Positions 11,621 to 24,000 of a stretch of DNA of 64,000 nucleotides are shown one piece after another (positions within the stretch are counted from its first letter, which is position 1; every line of letters starts with the position of its first letter). Origin of the DNA: Symbiodinium natans (lineage: Eukaryota > Sar > Dinophyceae > Suessiales > Symbiodiniaceae). The stretch is from NCBI GenBank assembly GCA_905221605.1, contig CAJNDS010002546.1, positions 1,074,044 to 1,138,043 on the forward strand. The letters are read 5' to 3'. Below the pieces are notes generated by a model, which saw only the letters and a program-made list of their open reading frames with translations, was not told the origin of the DNA and ran no database searches. The position numbers were made by a program, and so were the translations under genes.

Positions 11621-12234
11621 AATGTCGCATTCGTTTGTCTCTTGTCGCCTACGTGTTCCGGATTTGGGGCCTTTGGGTGATTTTTTCCTCGGCGTGCGCG
11701 GCAATTTGAGGCTTTGGGTTTTGCTGACTCAGCCCGCACGGTTTGCTGAGTCAGCCCTTCGCGTTTTCGGACTGAGGCCTGTGCGATTCTTGAATGTGCC
11801 CTCCCGTTGTCTGATTGAAGCTTTCCGTTTTGCTGCCCACGTTTTCTGACTCAACCCTACTGGCACTCGCCCCCAGCTTGCCGGGTTCGGCGGACAGTAT
11901 TACCGTAGTGTTTTTGCAGTCTTCATACGATTCCTAGGGACAACGGGCATGAACAGTTGCACGAGCCTTCACGAGGTATTGTGGACCTACTGCCTTGGAG
12001 AGGGCCTGTCGGGCATCCTGGGCGGCGCGATTCTGGTGAAGGTCCGCTGCGTGCTTTTTTTTTTTTTTACTTTTTATTTTTCTCCATGGACGGATGTTCA
12101 TGATGCGTGGGCGCACAGGCTTCAGCATATGCTATGCAGTATGGCATAGTTTCCTTTAGTCGATGATGGTGTGCTGTAGTATACCATAACGTGGTATAAT
12201 TTTTCCTACTATAGTCTGCTATAATCTCTTATAG

Positions 12235-12397
12235 TATACTATAGTAGACGATCGTATACTATAGTATACTATAGTATACTATAGTATACTATAGTATACT
12301 ATAGTATACTATAGTATACTATAGTATACTATAGTATACTATAGTATACTATAGTATACTATAGTATACTATAGTATACTATAGTATACTATAGTAT
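12235..12397. repeat. (ATAGTATACT)n palindromic satellite
   Basis: Thirteen perfect tandem copies of the 10-mer ATAGTATACT at 12261-12390 with degenerate copies on both sides. The unit contains the palindrome AGTATACT, so the whole tract is self-complementary and could extrude as cruciforms. Confidence 0.95.
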
Positions 12398-12399
12398 GT

Positions 12400-13450
12400 A
12401 CACACGTACGTGAAAAAAAGTCTCGGAGGTGTTGTTCATCCTCGCGAAGCACTTTGCCCAGCCCAAGTTTGCGAGCCGGGGCATGGACTACCTGCAGAGT
12501 GGCGGTTGCAGAGCTGTTTGAGTATCCCTTTTGTTGGGTTGAGGGTTTAAGGTTTAGGCTTTCCGGTCGCGTCGGTGGCATAATAGTACTGTTACAATGC
12601 CACTATAGTACAAGTACTATTCTAGTTCCATTGTAGTAGGTTATCTGATTTGGGCCTTGGGCCGCGTGTCTGAGGTGTGATGCTGGTCTTTCTTCTGTCG
12701 GTCGGAATCTTTTTGACGAAGCTTGGCATGTTGAAGTCCCAAAAGGCACTGTCACGCACACGTTCGGGTCGGTTTTCGGGGTTTAAGGTTCAGGGTTTAG
12801 AATTCTGGCCCCTGAACTGCTTCGGCCTGTCCTAGGGTTCAGGGTTTGGAGCTTTCAGTGTCAAAACATGGAGGAGGCCGGCAGTCTACCGTACTCTGGG
12901 GCTGCCTGGTGCGCTGGCAACCCTTGTGGTGACAGCCCCTCGTCGATTGGAGGGGGGATGGTGCTGCCAGATTCTGCGAGGAACCCTAAACCCTATAAAT
13001 CCCAAGCCCCAAACCCTAAACTCCATACCACGCCAAGAAGCACTGTTAGAGTCGAGCCTAAACCCTGAACCCTGGACGTTAAACCGTAAACCCGTGGTTC
13101 GTCCAGCTACTGTAAACCCTGCACCCTAGAAGCGATAGCCCAAGCCCGCCTAAACATTCGAAAGCTAAGCCCTACATGGCGGTTTCCCAAATTCGGGTTA
13201 CCTTACTGGGTCTTATCAAACTGGCGTCCAAACTGGCGTCCTACTATTTGCGGGGCAATTTTAGGGGCCCCCTATTTTCGTAAACCTCCATGTAGCCTAC
13301 AAACCTCAAAGCAAACCCGGGACAAAGTTGGGCTTGCTGCAGGCGCCCTGCTTCGCGGCGATCTTCCGGCGCGACCTTTACAAGTTGGGCCATGCCCTGA
13401 GTCGCTTGGCATCTTCTTCGGGTCTTGGTGCAGGGATGGGAATGATTTCG
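12400..13450. other. No gene seen; decayed telomere-like DNA
   Basis: Contains scattered 'ccctaaacc' sequence (about 12975-13145) and the first copy of a dispersed element at about 13190-13285, described separately. No coding pattern is convincing. Confidence 0.45.
13190..13290. repeat. Dispersed element, family B, copy 1
   Basis: Contains 'cctactatttg' followed by 'ttttaggggccccctatttt'. Related segments lie at about 39258-39335 and 60733-60792, so this is a dispersed non-coding repeat. Confidence 0.5.
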
Positions 13451-13458
13451 GGAAGCTT

Positions 13459-13592
13459 GGGGTTTAGGGTTTTTAGGGTCTAGGGTTTAGGGTTTAGGGT
13501 TTAGGGTTTCGGGTTTAGGGTTTAGGGTTTAGGGTTTAGGGTTTAAGGTTTATAGGGTTGAGGGTTTAGAGTTTAGGGGTTTTTGGGGCTTG
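13459..13592 (+). repeat. Telomere-like TTTAGGG array
   Basis: About fifteen TTTAGGG-type units, several degenerate. Confidence 0.85.
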
Positions 13593-13684
13593 CGGGCTCG
13601 CCAGGTGGCAACTCAGAGGGTTTTTGGGGTCAAGGCTTCGAAGCCCTCTGTACGGATGTAGCTTCTGAAGGTCTATTCGGAGGT

Positions 13685-13810
13685 CTTATTATCATTATTG
13701 CTAGAATAATTATTACTACCACTATTAAACCAAAAAAATTGTAATTACTATTATTAATTATTATGATTACTACCATTATTACTATTCTTATTTTTGTTTT
13801 TACATTCGTA
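13685..13810. repeat. AT-rich ATT/ATC microsatellite
   Basis: AT-rich stretch made of 'att', 'atc' and 'act' triplets. It stands out from its GC-richer surroundings. Sequence from here to about 14.7 kb contains only a doubtful 91-codon open frame (14172-14447) that resembles nothing I recognise. Confidence 0.7.
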
Positions 13811-14737
13811 CTCGTTTTGTCACTTGGAGGATGTCTTGGGGTTGACGGACGAAGACTCCCCCACAGGCTTCTTAATACTGCAGTAATATTCTGATAGTGC
13901 TAGAATATTACTATACTAGTACTATTTTAGTACTGCAAATAATACAAGCATGGTAAAGCCCTGTGGTCTTCTCGTCTGATCAGGCCGTAAGCCCACAAAT
14001 CAGACACCGAAACTTTGAGCCCGAAGTGCCATAAGCTGCGGGTGTATGCTATACACTGATATAGTATGGTATGCTATATGTGGCTATAATATAGTAATCT
14101 CCTTTAAGTCTAATTTAGTAGTTCGCACTTCGCGTCGGACCCTGCAAGGAGCATGCGTCTCAGGGTCATAAATGGCCGTGGTGATGCTGGGTGCATGTGC
14201 AGCTTACCCCAAATTGCCTCGAAGAGGCTTTTTGGCTTTTATGAAGCCAGAGATGCTGCTTCCTTTCCTTTCAGGAGAACCAGGCGTGATTAGGTTTGGC
14301 ACAGCCTGCGGCAACAAGCCGGCGATCTTGGCCTCTTTGCGTCCTGCTCTTGAGATTGTTCATTGTCTATACCTCATTGCGAGGACCCCTATACATCCTC
14401 AATCATCTCACACTTGCCCTTATGCTCTGCTCCACATGGCCTCGTAAAGGCCTGAAGAGGATTTGAGAACTGGTGCTGCCCATCGGCAGAAACAGGCGTG
14501 AACTTTGCTGTTGTCCTATTCACGTCTTACTTCCGCATATTCGAGGACCTGTATGATCATATGTATATACCCAAGCTAGTAAGAAGGTTTACCGTGTGAG
14601 GGTACCTTAGCAAGGAGCCCCTGTCAAGTTTATGGCAAGTCTTCGGCAAGTTGAGAATGAGCTCATTGTCATGAAACAGCAGCCGGGCTTGGCGCAGCCA
14701 GCGTTTGTGCCAGCCCAGATTCCTGACAGCCTAACAG

Positions 14738-15000
14738 CCCCTAAACCCTTAACCCTAAACCCTAATCCCTAAACCCTAAACTCTAAGCCCTGAACCCTAA
14801 ACCCTATAAACCCTAAACCCCTACACCTTGAAGCCTGAACTCTGAAGCCCCAAAGCCTGGACTCTGGTCTCCGGGTACTCATCGAGCCGTGAAACACATG
14901 CGCGAAGAAACTGGCTTGACATTTGAGATGCTGAACCCTGAAACCTAAACCCTGCACCCTAAACCACTCTAAACCTGAAACCCTTAAACCCTAAAACGCC
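14738..15000 (-). repeat. Telomere-like CCCTAAA arrays
   Basis: Two clusters of CCCTAAA units, about 14738-14830 and 14934-15000, the second more decayed. They are separated by about 100 bases of unique sequence. Confidence 0.8.
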
Positions 15001-15810
15001 CTAAGCCTGGGTATTGGGGCTGTGATCCTTGAGCTGTACAATGCGGTGACAACCTTGAGGCATTCTGGTTTTCAGGTGAGTGTAGTTTCTTCGCTTGTCG
15101 GAGTCCACTCCCGGACCTCCGGATCCCTCTGCAACTTCTCTGACTGCTCCGATTTACTGCGATTTCTTGGAGCACTTTTGCTGTTGGGAATTGGCTTCGC
15201 CACTCAGTTACAGATTTTGGCCATTCACCCGTGGGGGGGCTCCCGCATCAATAGCTGTCCTTCACTGGGCCTATTGATACTGCGACATCTACGGGCGAGA
15301 TGTTGTACAACCAGGACATGGAGGAATCGGCGGCGCCTGCTGACGTCGAGGAGTGGCAACAGTCAATCACTCCAGTGTGTTCGTTCCTGTCTCGCCGGGA
15401 GAGGTTGCTTGTTCTTCGTGGTTTTCCCTAAGCCCTATAAACTCTCGAAACATCACCAGGCCCTAAGCCAAATTCCGCTGTTAGGGCCAGGGCTCGTGCA
15501 TGTGGGATCGGGGATTTGGGGCGTCGAGTTGAGGGCGAGATGCAGGCAGGGCAAGAGCTTATGGTCCAGGGTTTCGGGTTGAGGACTGAGATGTACTGCT
15601 CCGCGGCAAGAACTTTTCGCTTGCCAACATGTACGTGGAGGCTGGGGGCAGCAGTGCTTCCATGACCATGATGGCAATTCTCAGTTGGAACCCTGAAATT
15701 TATCCAAGTCATATCAGTACCTTACAGAAGCAATCCATGCCTGTTTTAGCATAGCTCCCTCCTGAGCCCCTTCAGGTTAATCTATGTCTATCTGCCACAG
15801 GACGCCATGG
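15000..15810. other. Open frames without recognisable product
   Basis: A 186-codon + strand frame at 15022-15582 and overlapping frames are present. None shows a motif I recognise or a consistent coding pattern against the competing frames. I do not call a gene. Confidence 0.35.
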
Positions 15811-15811
15811 C

Positions 15812-16108
15812 TTAGATGCAAGCAGCTGGCAGCTCAGTGCACACGTGTTGCTGAACAAGCTGGGCTACAACAGGCAGGGCAGAGGGCAGAGGGAAAGTGC
15901 CAGCAAAGCATTGGCAATTCTGGGTAAAGCCGTCCGGGCGGACCTTTAACAGAGAGACATTCCCCTGCCGCAGGCAATAGCGCTGGAGTCCGCCAACACT
16001 TACGATCCGGCAACAACCCTGCGCGATCATCGCGGCGGTCTGATCGATCTGAGCACTTCTGCTTTGCAAAAGACGTAGGTCTCGGAATGAAGTGACGTGC
16101 TCTGCCAT
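15812..16108 (-). CDS. Small hypothetical protein, uncertain
   Basis: A 98-codon minus-strand frame starting 'MAEHVTSFRDLRLLQ'. Its composition is less repetitive than other nearby frames and looks protein-like, but I recognise no domain. It could be an exon or a fragment of a decayed gene or element, and a competing frame of 96 codons overlaps it. It is one of the few candidates here on the strand opposite to all the firm genes. Confidence 0.2.
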   Translation of the reverse strand: MAEHVTSFRDLRLLQSRSAQIDQTAAMIAQGCCRIVSVGGLQRYCLRQGNVSLLKVRPDGFTQNCQCFAGTFPLPSALPVVAQLVQQHVCTELPAACI

Positions 16109-17242
16109 TTCCTGAAGTCGCCACGTTTCCCGTGTGAAGAGTCTCGTGGTGTTTGTCGGGGGCTGATTTCTATGCGGGGTCTAGTTGCCCCCCCAAAGTT
16201 GCTCCATGAAAATGGTCCGCGCCGCGCGTCCCCTTCCATGAAAGTTGCACTGTTGCAGCCAAAAGGCAGGGGGCACGTTAGATGTTGCATGCAAGGATGC
16301 CTTCAAGAGCCTGAAGGGTAAGGGTTGCGTGTCGGCGCGTGGCCTTGTGGACCCATATCAGTATATTGCAACATATTGCATTTGCTCGCATCGCTGTGTG
16401 AAGGGCTTCCCGGCTTCTATTTTCCCACGCTGGAACAAGATGGGACGCCGAGAATGCCTTGCGTGAGAGGGTGCGATTTTTGTGCGCGGCTTGCACGTCC
16501 TGCAGACGCATTTGGGGTTGAACAAGCCGTGAACAAGAAGCACGATGTCGCCCAATCTCTGCTGCAGTATGCTGTCCAGCTGTGTCTGCCGGGGCGCTGG
16601 ACTTGTGGGCTGTTGATTGCAATCGATCCCGTTGTGGTGTCTGACACATGAACACAAATCGCCATGTGTCACCCAGTTCCTACTATTCACTTCTGCAGTA
16701 CGCTGGTGAGGCATGGTTGCCCAGACTGTGAAGGCTTGCCTACGGAGGCATGCCCGACTTGCGCAATGCAGGGCTGCTGATGACGCAGTTCGGCCGCTGC
16801 CTGCCCGCCTTCACCGAGAGACTCGGACGTACTTGGGCTCCGCGGCTGATTGACAACTGGAGCTCATCTCCCGGGTAGCTTGGTGAGGACTCCGTTTCGG
16901 GTGAAGCTAGGGAATGTCGAGCCGGGATTGTGGACTTGTGGCTGAAAAGGCCTGCATCACCGTTTTGCAGCCGATTGGGGGGTTCTGCGGGGCTCCTGTA
17001 TATAACCCCCCCAAAAAAAGAGGCGGGGCCTTAGTCCTTTCTGCAGTCCAAGCAGGGCTCTGTACCTGCTCGTGCGACCAACCACCGCAGCCACCTTGCG
17101 AGTCCAGAAAATCCTTGGGGGAGCTCCTGGCTCCGGGGTAGGATGGCTCGGTGGTATTGGAGGCTTCCTGCTCATAGGCGCTATGTCCTGAATGGGCTTA
17201 GCCATGGGCGTGGTGTTTGCTGAAGAACCAATAGACGTCTGC

Positions 17243-17389
17243 TCACCCAGACTTCTCCTGGCTCCATGCTGGCTCGTTGACATGGTGCCTGTCCTGCTGG
17301 TATTTGTTGCGATAGGAGTCATAGTTGTCACCACGGGAATCATAGTTGTAACCAAGAAAAACCATATCACCAATTGTTCCACCAAGCAT
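17243..17389 (-). CDS. 48-codon Tyr/Asp/Arg-rich fragment
   Basis: Minus-strand frame starting 'MLGGTIGDMVFLGYNYDSRG' and ending at TGA (17243-17245). It has a polar, Tyr/Asp/Arg-rich composition typical of real protein rather than of a shadow frame. It abuts the left breakpoint of the NRPS-like tandem array at about 17394, so it is probably the end of an older gene or element cut by that rearrangement. No family is recognised. Confidence 0.25.
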   Translation of the reverse strand: MLGGTIGDMVFLGYNYDSRGDNYDSYRNKYQQDRHHVNEPAWSQEKSG

Positions 17390-17393
17390 CCTC

Positions 17394-17507
17394 GGTGTTG
17401 TCTACGAGGGTGCGCTTGCATCCGCCCTGGATGACCTCGAGAGGGGGCCTGCTCATCCCGCTCCCACGCTCTTGCAGGGCAAAGCGAGGTTGCCGATGGC
17501 GAAGTGA
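17394..17507 (+). pseudogene. 3' tail of an NRPS-like gene copy
   Basis: The last 37 codons and stop of the NRPS-like gene, ending 'QGKARLPMAK' like the complete copies at 24572-24574 and 31744-31746. Similarity to the array begins abruptly inside the codons for 'GVVYEG'; upstream sequence is unrelated. It is therefore a remnant of a copy whose body lies elsewhere or was deleted, and it marks the left edge of the tandem duplication. One Pro is replaced by Leu and one Thr by Arg relative to the intact copies. Confidence 0.9.
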
Positions 17508-18041
17508 AGTCCAGTCAGGAAAGGCGGAATCTTTCTCGGATGTGGCATGCTACATGTTTTTGCGAGCTGGGCAACTTGTAGAAAGACGATGCTCGGCCTT
17601 CAATTTTGTTGAGTCCGAAGGACTCCTTGCGCTCTCGCGCAAAGCCTTCGCACATTGATCACAGGAGTGGCATGCGTGACACTTTTGCGAGCCGGCAACG
17701 TGTATAGTCGCAGTGCTAGCCGCTGTTGAGTCAGAAGGACTCAGCAACGTCGCAAAGCATGTTTAGATTCACCATGGTTCACCCTTGTACAGTACAGCGG
17801 GTGTAGGAGCAACGCAAAAGGAGAGGAACCCAACTTCCTACAAATCCCTGCCTTTTGGATATCTTTGCTAGGTGGCATGTGGATGGGCACCACTATCTTC
17901 CAACCAGTGCAGCCAGGGTCGGTGGTTTTGAGGCCTCGTTTGGAGTCAACGGCCTTTGTGCATCTCGGCTCCAGCATTTTGCATTCAGAGCCCCGCGCAC
18001 CTCTCAACACCTCGATCTACAGCTTCGCTTGTAAAGTCGCA

Positions 18042-21000
18042 ATGGCTGTGATCGACGCTGTGCCATCTCTCGAAGAGCTGTCGCTGGTTGATGTGTGCGG
18101 ACAACAGTGCATGCCCGGGATCGAGACAAACCTGGCCGAACTTCTCTTGACAGCTGCAGAAGCAACTCCGGACCGCGTCTGCCTGGAAGTCGAGGGCGAA
18201 AGCTACACCTTCGCGCAGGCCCCCCCCCTCCCTCCCCTCTTAGCCCAAAGCTTTGACGACGACGGGGTTGTCCATGGAACAAGGGAAACTGGCGCTTTTG
18301 GGAGCAGAAGCCTCTTGAGCCGGGAGAGCTCGTTGGTTGTCCCAAGTTGCATTCGGGCCGCGCTGCGCTGTGTTGTTTGTGTCCCAAGTCATGCAGGAAA
18401 CTAGAGAGCACTTCTCGCCCGAATGCCTAGTTTGCAGAAGGCACCAGTGAGCATGTGTGGGCCTGTGCTCGGAAGGCTCTTCCTGAAGTTTGCCGATAGG
18501 TTGGGCTCCACATGCATGTATGTAAATGTAGAATGATGTAGATCTGTTTTGCTCCGGTCTGGCTCCTGCAGGTCGCTCGCATGGCGAACTCGATCCGCAA
18601 AGTCCTCCGCAAGGCCTTGGCTTCCTTGGACCTCCCGAGCGCGTCGCCCAGCGAGGTGCCGGAAGCCCACCAGCGCAGATCGGACGAGCATGTGGTGACC
18701 ATCGTGCTTGACCGAGGCGTGAAGAGCATCGCAGCCGTCCACGCCGTGATGCTGGAGGGGTGTGCGTACAACGCCTTCGACGTTGGAGAGCCCGTGGAGA
18801 AGCTTCGAAGCTGGGTGGAAGTCTCTCGCCCGCCAGTGATGATTTCCTCCGCCGACGTCTTGAAGCGACTCGCTCTCACGGACGTTGCAGCGACTTTGGG
18901 CGACTTCCCCCGCGTTGTCATCGATGCTGACTTGGCCTTGAAGAAGGCGGACAGCCGGGGCATGCTCCCAGCTGCCAAGCATGACCAAAACGATTTGGAT
19001 AGGTTGGCTTACCTGATCTTCACAAGTGGGTCCACGGGAAAGCCCAAGGCTGTAATGATCCGACACAAGTCGGCCTTGAACGTGGTGCGCATCTGGGGGA
19101 GGTATGTGGGTCTTGGCCCTCATGATCGGTTTGCTCAGGTTGCTTCCATGTCCTGGGACGTGCACATCATCGAAGTCTACGGCACCATGTCGGTGGGAGC
19201 CACGAGTGTCACTTGCCCGGATATGATCAAGAAGTCGGGCCCGGACATGCAAGTCTGGCTGAAGGACCGGATGATCACCGGGATGAGCGTGGTGCCTTCG
19301 CACTTGCGCACCATGGCTGGGGGCGGAGCCGACGTCTCAAGAAGTTCCGCAGGGCTTCCGCACTTGAGAATCCTGGACGTCGGAGGAGAGGCGCTGGGCG
19401 CGGACGTCGTGTCCACTTGGGCCCCAGGCCGTCGCCTCTTCAACAGCTACGGGCCCTCGGAAATCTCGGTGGTTTGTACGGGCGCTTACGTGAAGCCCGA
19501 CGAGATCATCACCATCGGCGCCGAGTTGCCCACCTACACGTGCCACATCCTGGACCCCGAGACGCTGGAACGGAAAGCGGATGGAGAGCGCGGCGTGCTC
19601 TTCGTGGGGGGCATCGGTCTGGCCCGAGGCTATCTCGAAGAGGAGGAGAAGACCAAGGCCAAGTTCGTGGAGTTGCCGGGCATCGGCCGTGTCTACAACA
19701 CCGGAGACCTGGCGCTCCGCGATGAGTCTGGGCGGATCCACTACCACGGCCGAGTGGACTGGCAGGCGACGGCCCTGCTTTCTGAAGAAGGGACACCCCC
19801 CCTGGTGAGTGATGATGAGTGTGTGTGTGTGTGAGAGAGAGAGTGCGTTCTCCGTTTGGATTGCTTAGTTTACTTGTGTTTTTTTCAAAGCGTTTTTCCA
19901 GGTGAAGGTGCGCGGCATTCGGATCGAGCTGGAAGCCTTGGAGCAGGCGATCGTGGAGTTGCCGGCGGTGAAGCACTGCGAGGCCTTTTTTTGTATCTGT
20001 AAGACTCCAGTGAAACTGTTGAATTTAGTCAGACTGTTGAAATTCGTGGCGACCGAACTGCGAGGCTCGTGTTCTGGACGGCCAGAGTTTGGTGCTGCTG
20101 GCTTCAGGAACTTCAGGGGATGTTTCGGAGGCGGAGCTGAAAGCGACGGCCGCGTCGCTGGGCCGGGGCTACGTTCTGAGCCAGGTGAAGATCGTAGAGA
20201 ACGACGCCTGGAAGTTCAACGCCTCCGGAAAGCTCTTGCGGAATGTGGTTCCCCTGGATGAGGAGATGAATGCGGAGGTGAAGAAAGATGGCTGGGAGGC
20301 CTTCGATAAGACCGGGGTGTCAGATCTCGAGCTCGAAATCGCAGCCTGCTTGGCTCCACAGTTGAACGTTGCGGAGTGGAGCCGGGACTCACATTTCATG
20401 GAGGATCTCGGCGTCGACTCCGGAGGTTTCGGACGACTGATCTCTCAGATGAGGTCCAAGCCGAGGCTGCAGAAGATCGACCTGCAGATGCTCTTTGACC
20501 GCCCCACGGTTCGATCGTTGGCCGCAGCTCTTGCTGAGCAGTCAGCGGAATCAGACTCTGAGGACGAAGTGAGCCTGGAACCGGACCTGCTGGATTCCTT
20601 CCTTGAGGCTGTGAAGGAGCAGCCCCACGCCGTCTGCCTCGAGGGGAGCTATGAGTCATTGAGCTACTTGCAGCTGCGTCGTCAGATGACAGCCTATCAG
20701 CGACTCTTGCATGAAGCCAAGCCGTCCAGGGGAAGCGTCGTGGCAATATGCCTGGAGTCCATGACTAGGCTGGGTGCCATGTTGGGGGTTCTCCGTGAAG
20801 GGTGCGTCTTCAGCCTTCTCGGACCGGATTGTGCGGAGCAGATCGAAGTGCTGAAGCCGGATTTCGTCTTGGCCAGCTCCGATGACAGCAGCTGGGGTCA
20901 GCTGGCCAAGCTTTGCGACGCTTCCTCCCAGATGAGTCTGCTCGATGCGAAAGCAGTGGGTTCCCTGCTGTCGCAGCCGCCCAAGGCCAGAAGGGCCATG

Positions 21001-24000
21001 CAAGGTGACGACGTGTGCTGCGTTGCCCTGGAAGTGAGGGGAGGCGTGCAGTGCGCAATCCCGGCATCGCACCGCGCCGTGCTGCAAGCGCTCGCCGCTT
21101 GGCGCCCAGTCGTGGAAGGCGGGCGCGTCTCCAGCCTCACAGTGTCGGGCACTGCAGGCGACATCCTCAGCACTTGGAGCATCTTGGCCCGAGGAGCCAC
21201 GCTGCTGGCCTATGATGCTGAACAGCTGCGGCAGATGCGGGCTGAGCTTCTGATCTGCGAGCATGACAAAGTCCCACGTTGTGGTGCGAGCCATGCGGGC
21301 CAGCGCAAGATCCTGCAGCTGCCAGTGGACGGTGGGTTCACGGCAGTTCCGTCGTTTCCCAAGTACGCTCCCGCGGGAACTGCAGAAAGCCTCCGTTCAC
21401 AAGCTCTTCGATCTTCTTCCTTGCTCTCTTTGGCTTCATCTTTAGCTCCCTACATCCTTGGACAAAGCCAGGCAGAGGGAACGGAGAGCTTCGGCAATCG
21501 CAGCTGGCCCGTGCTATGTGCTGCGGTGCAAGGCCTGGCCATTTTGGGACAGCCGGTCTTTGTGGCGTCTCGCCTGCTTCTTGCGGAAAGAGTTCTGCTG
21601 CCTTTGTCGTTCATGCTGCCCGTCTGGCAGACCTTCCTCTTGCTGATAGCTGTGCTGACGCTGGAGCAGTTCGTTCGGGTGTTCATCTTGGTGGCTGTGA
21701 AGTGGTCTCTGATCGGTCGCTACAAGGCAGGTGATCATGACATCTACAGCTTGTTCTATCTGCGTCATTGGCTGGTAGAGCACATGGCGAAGGGCACCAT
21801 TGTGGGCCAGAATGCGCATCAGGGAAGCAACATCGCCTTCTTGTTTCTGCGCAACCTGGCTTTGAGGGCCCTCGGCGCAGATGTCCGACTGACCTCAGTG
21901 GTCACTGCTCGCGTGGTGGCGTATGACCTCGTTTCAGTCGGCGACTTGGCGACCGTCCATGGCCCTCGACACCTGACCGCCGTGAACTATGGCAGCAGGC
22001 GCATGGTCCTGAAACCCGTGAAGGTGGGTGCGGGCGCCTATGTGGGCCCCAACTGCACTTTGGAGCCGGGATGTGAGATTGCAGCTGCGGGCTATGTGGA
22101 GCCTTTGTCAGCCGTCCCTTCTGGCATGCTGGTGGATGGCCGTGTGTGTGGCGTTCCTGCTCAAGTTGTGGGGCCCAAAGATCTCTGCAGGTTGCCTGAC
22201 CCTGCAGAAGTCCGAAACTTTCGAACTCGCGCGGCCTTCTTTGCCACAGCCTACTGGATGTTGCTCCTTCCCAAAGCGCTGATGCCGCTCATTGGCGTCT
22301 TGGCGTTCCAGCTGCTCAGCTCGTATCCTTGGAATCATCAGGAAGTAGTCAGGGAAGAGTCCATGTATCCGGAGCATGTGGACGTGCTGCCCACAGAGAT
22401 GATGGATCGGCTAAAATGGATTCCGCTCATCGCGTTCGGGGCTTCCATGTTGAACACGGTGCGGCACCCAGGCATATGCTGTTCTTGAGCTGGGGTTTGT
22501 TCACCTTTCTTGTCCCATTGTGTTGGCCCTTGCACCTCGCATGCGGTTGGGCTTACTGGCGTGGCATCTCTTGCGTCTTAGGTGCTCCAACTCGGCGGAA
22601 CCGCCGTCCTCTGCCGGGTTCTGCCCAAAGTGAAGCCGCCCTTCACCTCTTCCTTGCTGAGCATCAGGGCGCAGATCGCCGCCTTGAAGATGTCCATGGT
22701 GCTGCAGGCGTCAGAGATGCTAGCAGATGCTTCCATTGTCCCTGCCTTCATCCGGATGTGCGGTGCCACCTTCGGACACGGATGCGCTATGGGCTTGCAG
22801 GCTGCGAGCATATAGACTGCTGCAGCACCGCAGAAAAAGGCTTGGCCCGCGCCCTTCCGTTGTCCCTGCCAGGTGACCCTTCCGGAGACGCTGGTGGTGG
22901 GCAAAGGCTGCTTCTTCGCCACCGGCAACATCTTGACCAGCGTGGATGTCGACCAGGGGAAGTTCAACGTGCCTTGCATCACCTACATGAGCCACTCGGC
23001 CGATACAAAGTTTCTGCGTTTGCGCGTGTCGCACGAACGGGCCAGGGTTCGGGGTTAACCCAAATCCGTTCCGGCGGTGACCTACTGTAGGAATCTTAAA
23101 CTGGGTTCGTAACAGCATTAGTTTGAGAAGTGGCCTGGCCACGACCCAGTATCCCTCCGCACTCGGTGGTTGGCGGGCTACCTTGAGGGTTTAGGGATAA
23201 ACAGGCTGAGGTTTTAGGACGTACCTGGGACCTCCAAAACATGATAACCCCTACAATAGCTCCATAAATCTCCAACCCGAGACCCTCCAGCAAGTCTGCC
23301 AGAGTCTCTCTCTCTCTCTCCCTTTCCTTCTCCCTTTCTCCCTCCTGCAACATTTATAGGTGTAGAGTTCAGCAGTCTAGGGTGTTTGTCGCACTCATCT
23401 AGCGGGCCTCTCAGCCTCTCGTCTGGAGCGGGCCCAAGGCGATCACACCTTCTTGGGAAACCACAACCACTTGCCCGAGGGCCTGCCGGAGGGCAGCTTC
23501 TGTGGAGTGGGCACCTGGCTGCCGAAGAGGCCGACTGAACCCAACATGAGCAGCTTGCCCTGAAATGGTCTCCGGCCAAAAGCCTCTCACAGAGCGATGC
23601 TCAAACAGTACCTTCTGTGTGGCCCGTTCCGAGGCTACTTCGGCAACCCTGCCATGAAGTTCCGTCGCCTAAGCAATGCTGCAGGCCTTGACGCTGCTTT
23701 ACTACTCTTCAGCTCAATGTAACATAATGCAGGCAGCTGCAGCAGTTGTAGCCAGTAGCCAAATGTTGGAGATATTTGGGGATGCCTGGCAGGCAAAGTG
23801 AACCAGGGCCCCGAAGCGGCGAGCTGCCTGGCGCGTTTCTGGCACCATTTCAGCACCAGCATCTTGGATGTCTTCCTGTACCGCGGCGTGCAGGGCGCTG
23901 TCACGGCTTCCGCCATGCTGACGAGCCGCCTCCTGTGCCCCATGATCACCGCAGCTTGGGAAGTTCTTGCCCTGGTCCTCGTGTACGTGGCCTTCGCGTT

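Noticed and set aside
11176-11704. Overlapping Arg/Lys-rich proteins on the minus strand and Phe/Ser-rich proteins on the plus strand
   Set aside because: Both are readings of a three-copy tandem repeat of about 130 bp.
18401-19303. A 300-codon minus-strand frame overlapping the NRPS-like gene (and its twin at 25390-26292)
   Set aside because: It is antisense to a well-supported adenylation domain; it is open because of the biased codon use of the real gene.
22329-23090. A 253-codon + strand frame over the NRPS-like introns (and its twin at 29324-30166)
   Set aside because: It crosses exon-intron borders in the wrong frame; the phase-consistent frame carries the family motifs.
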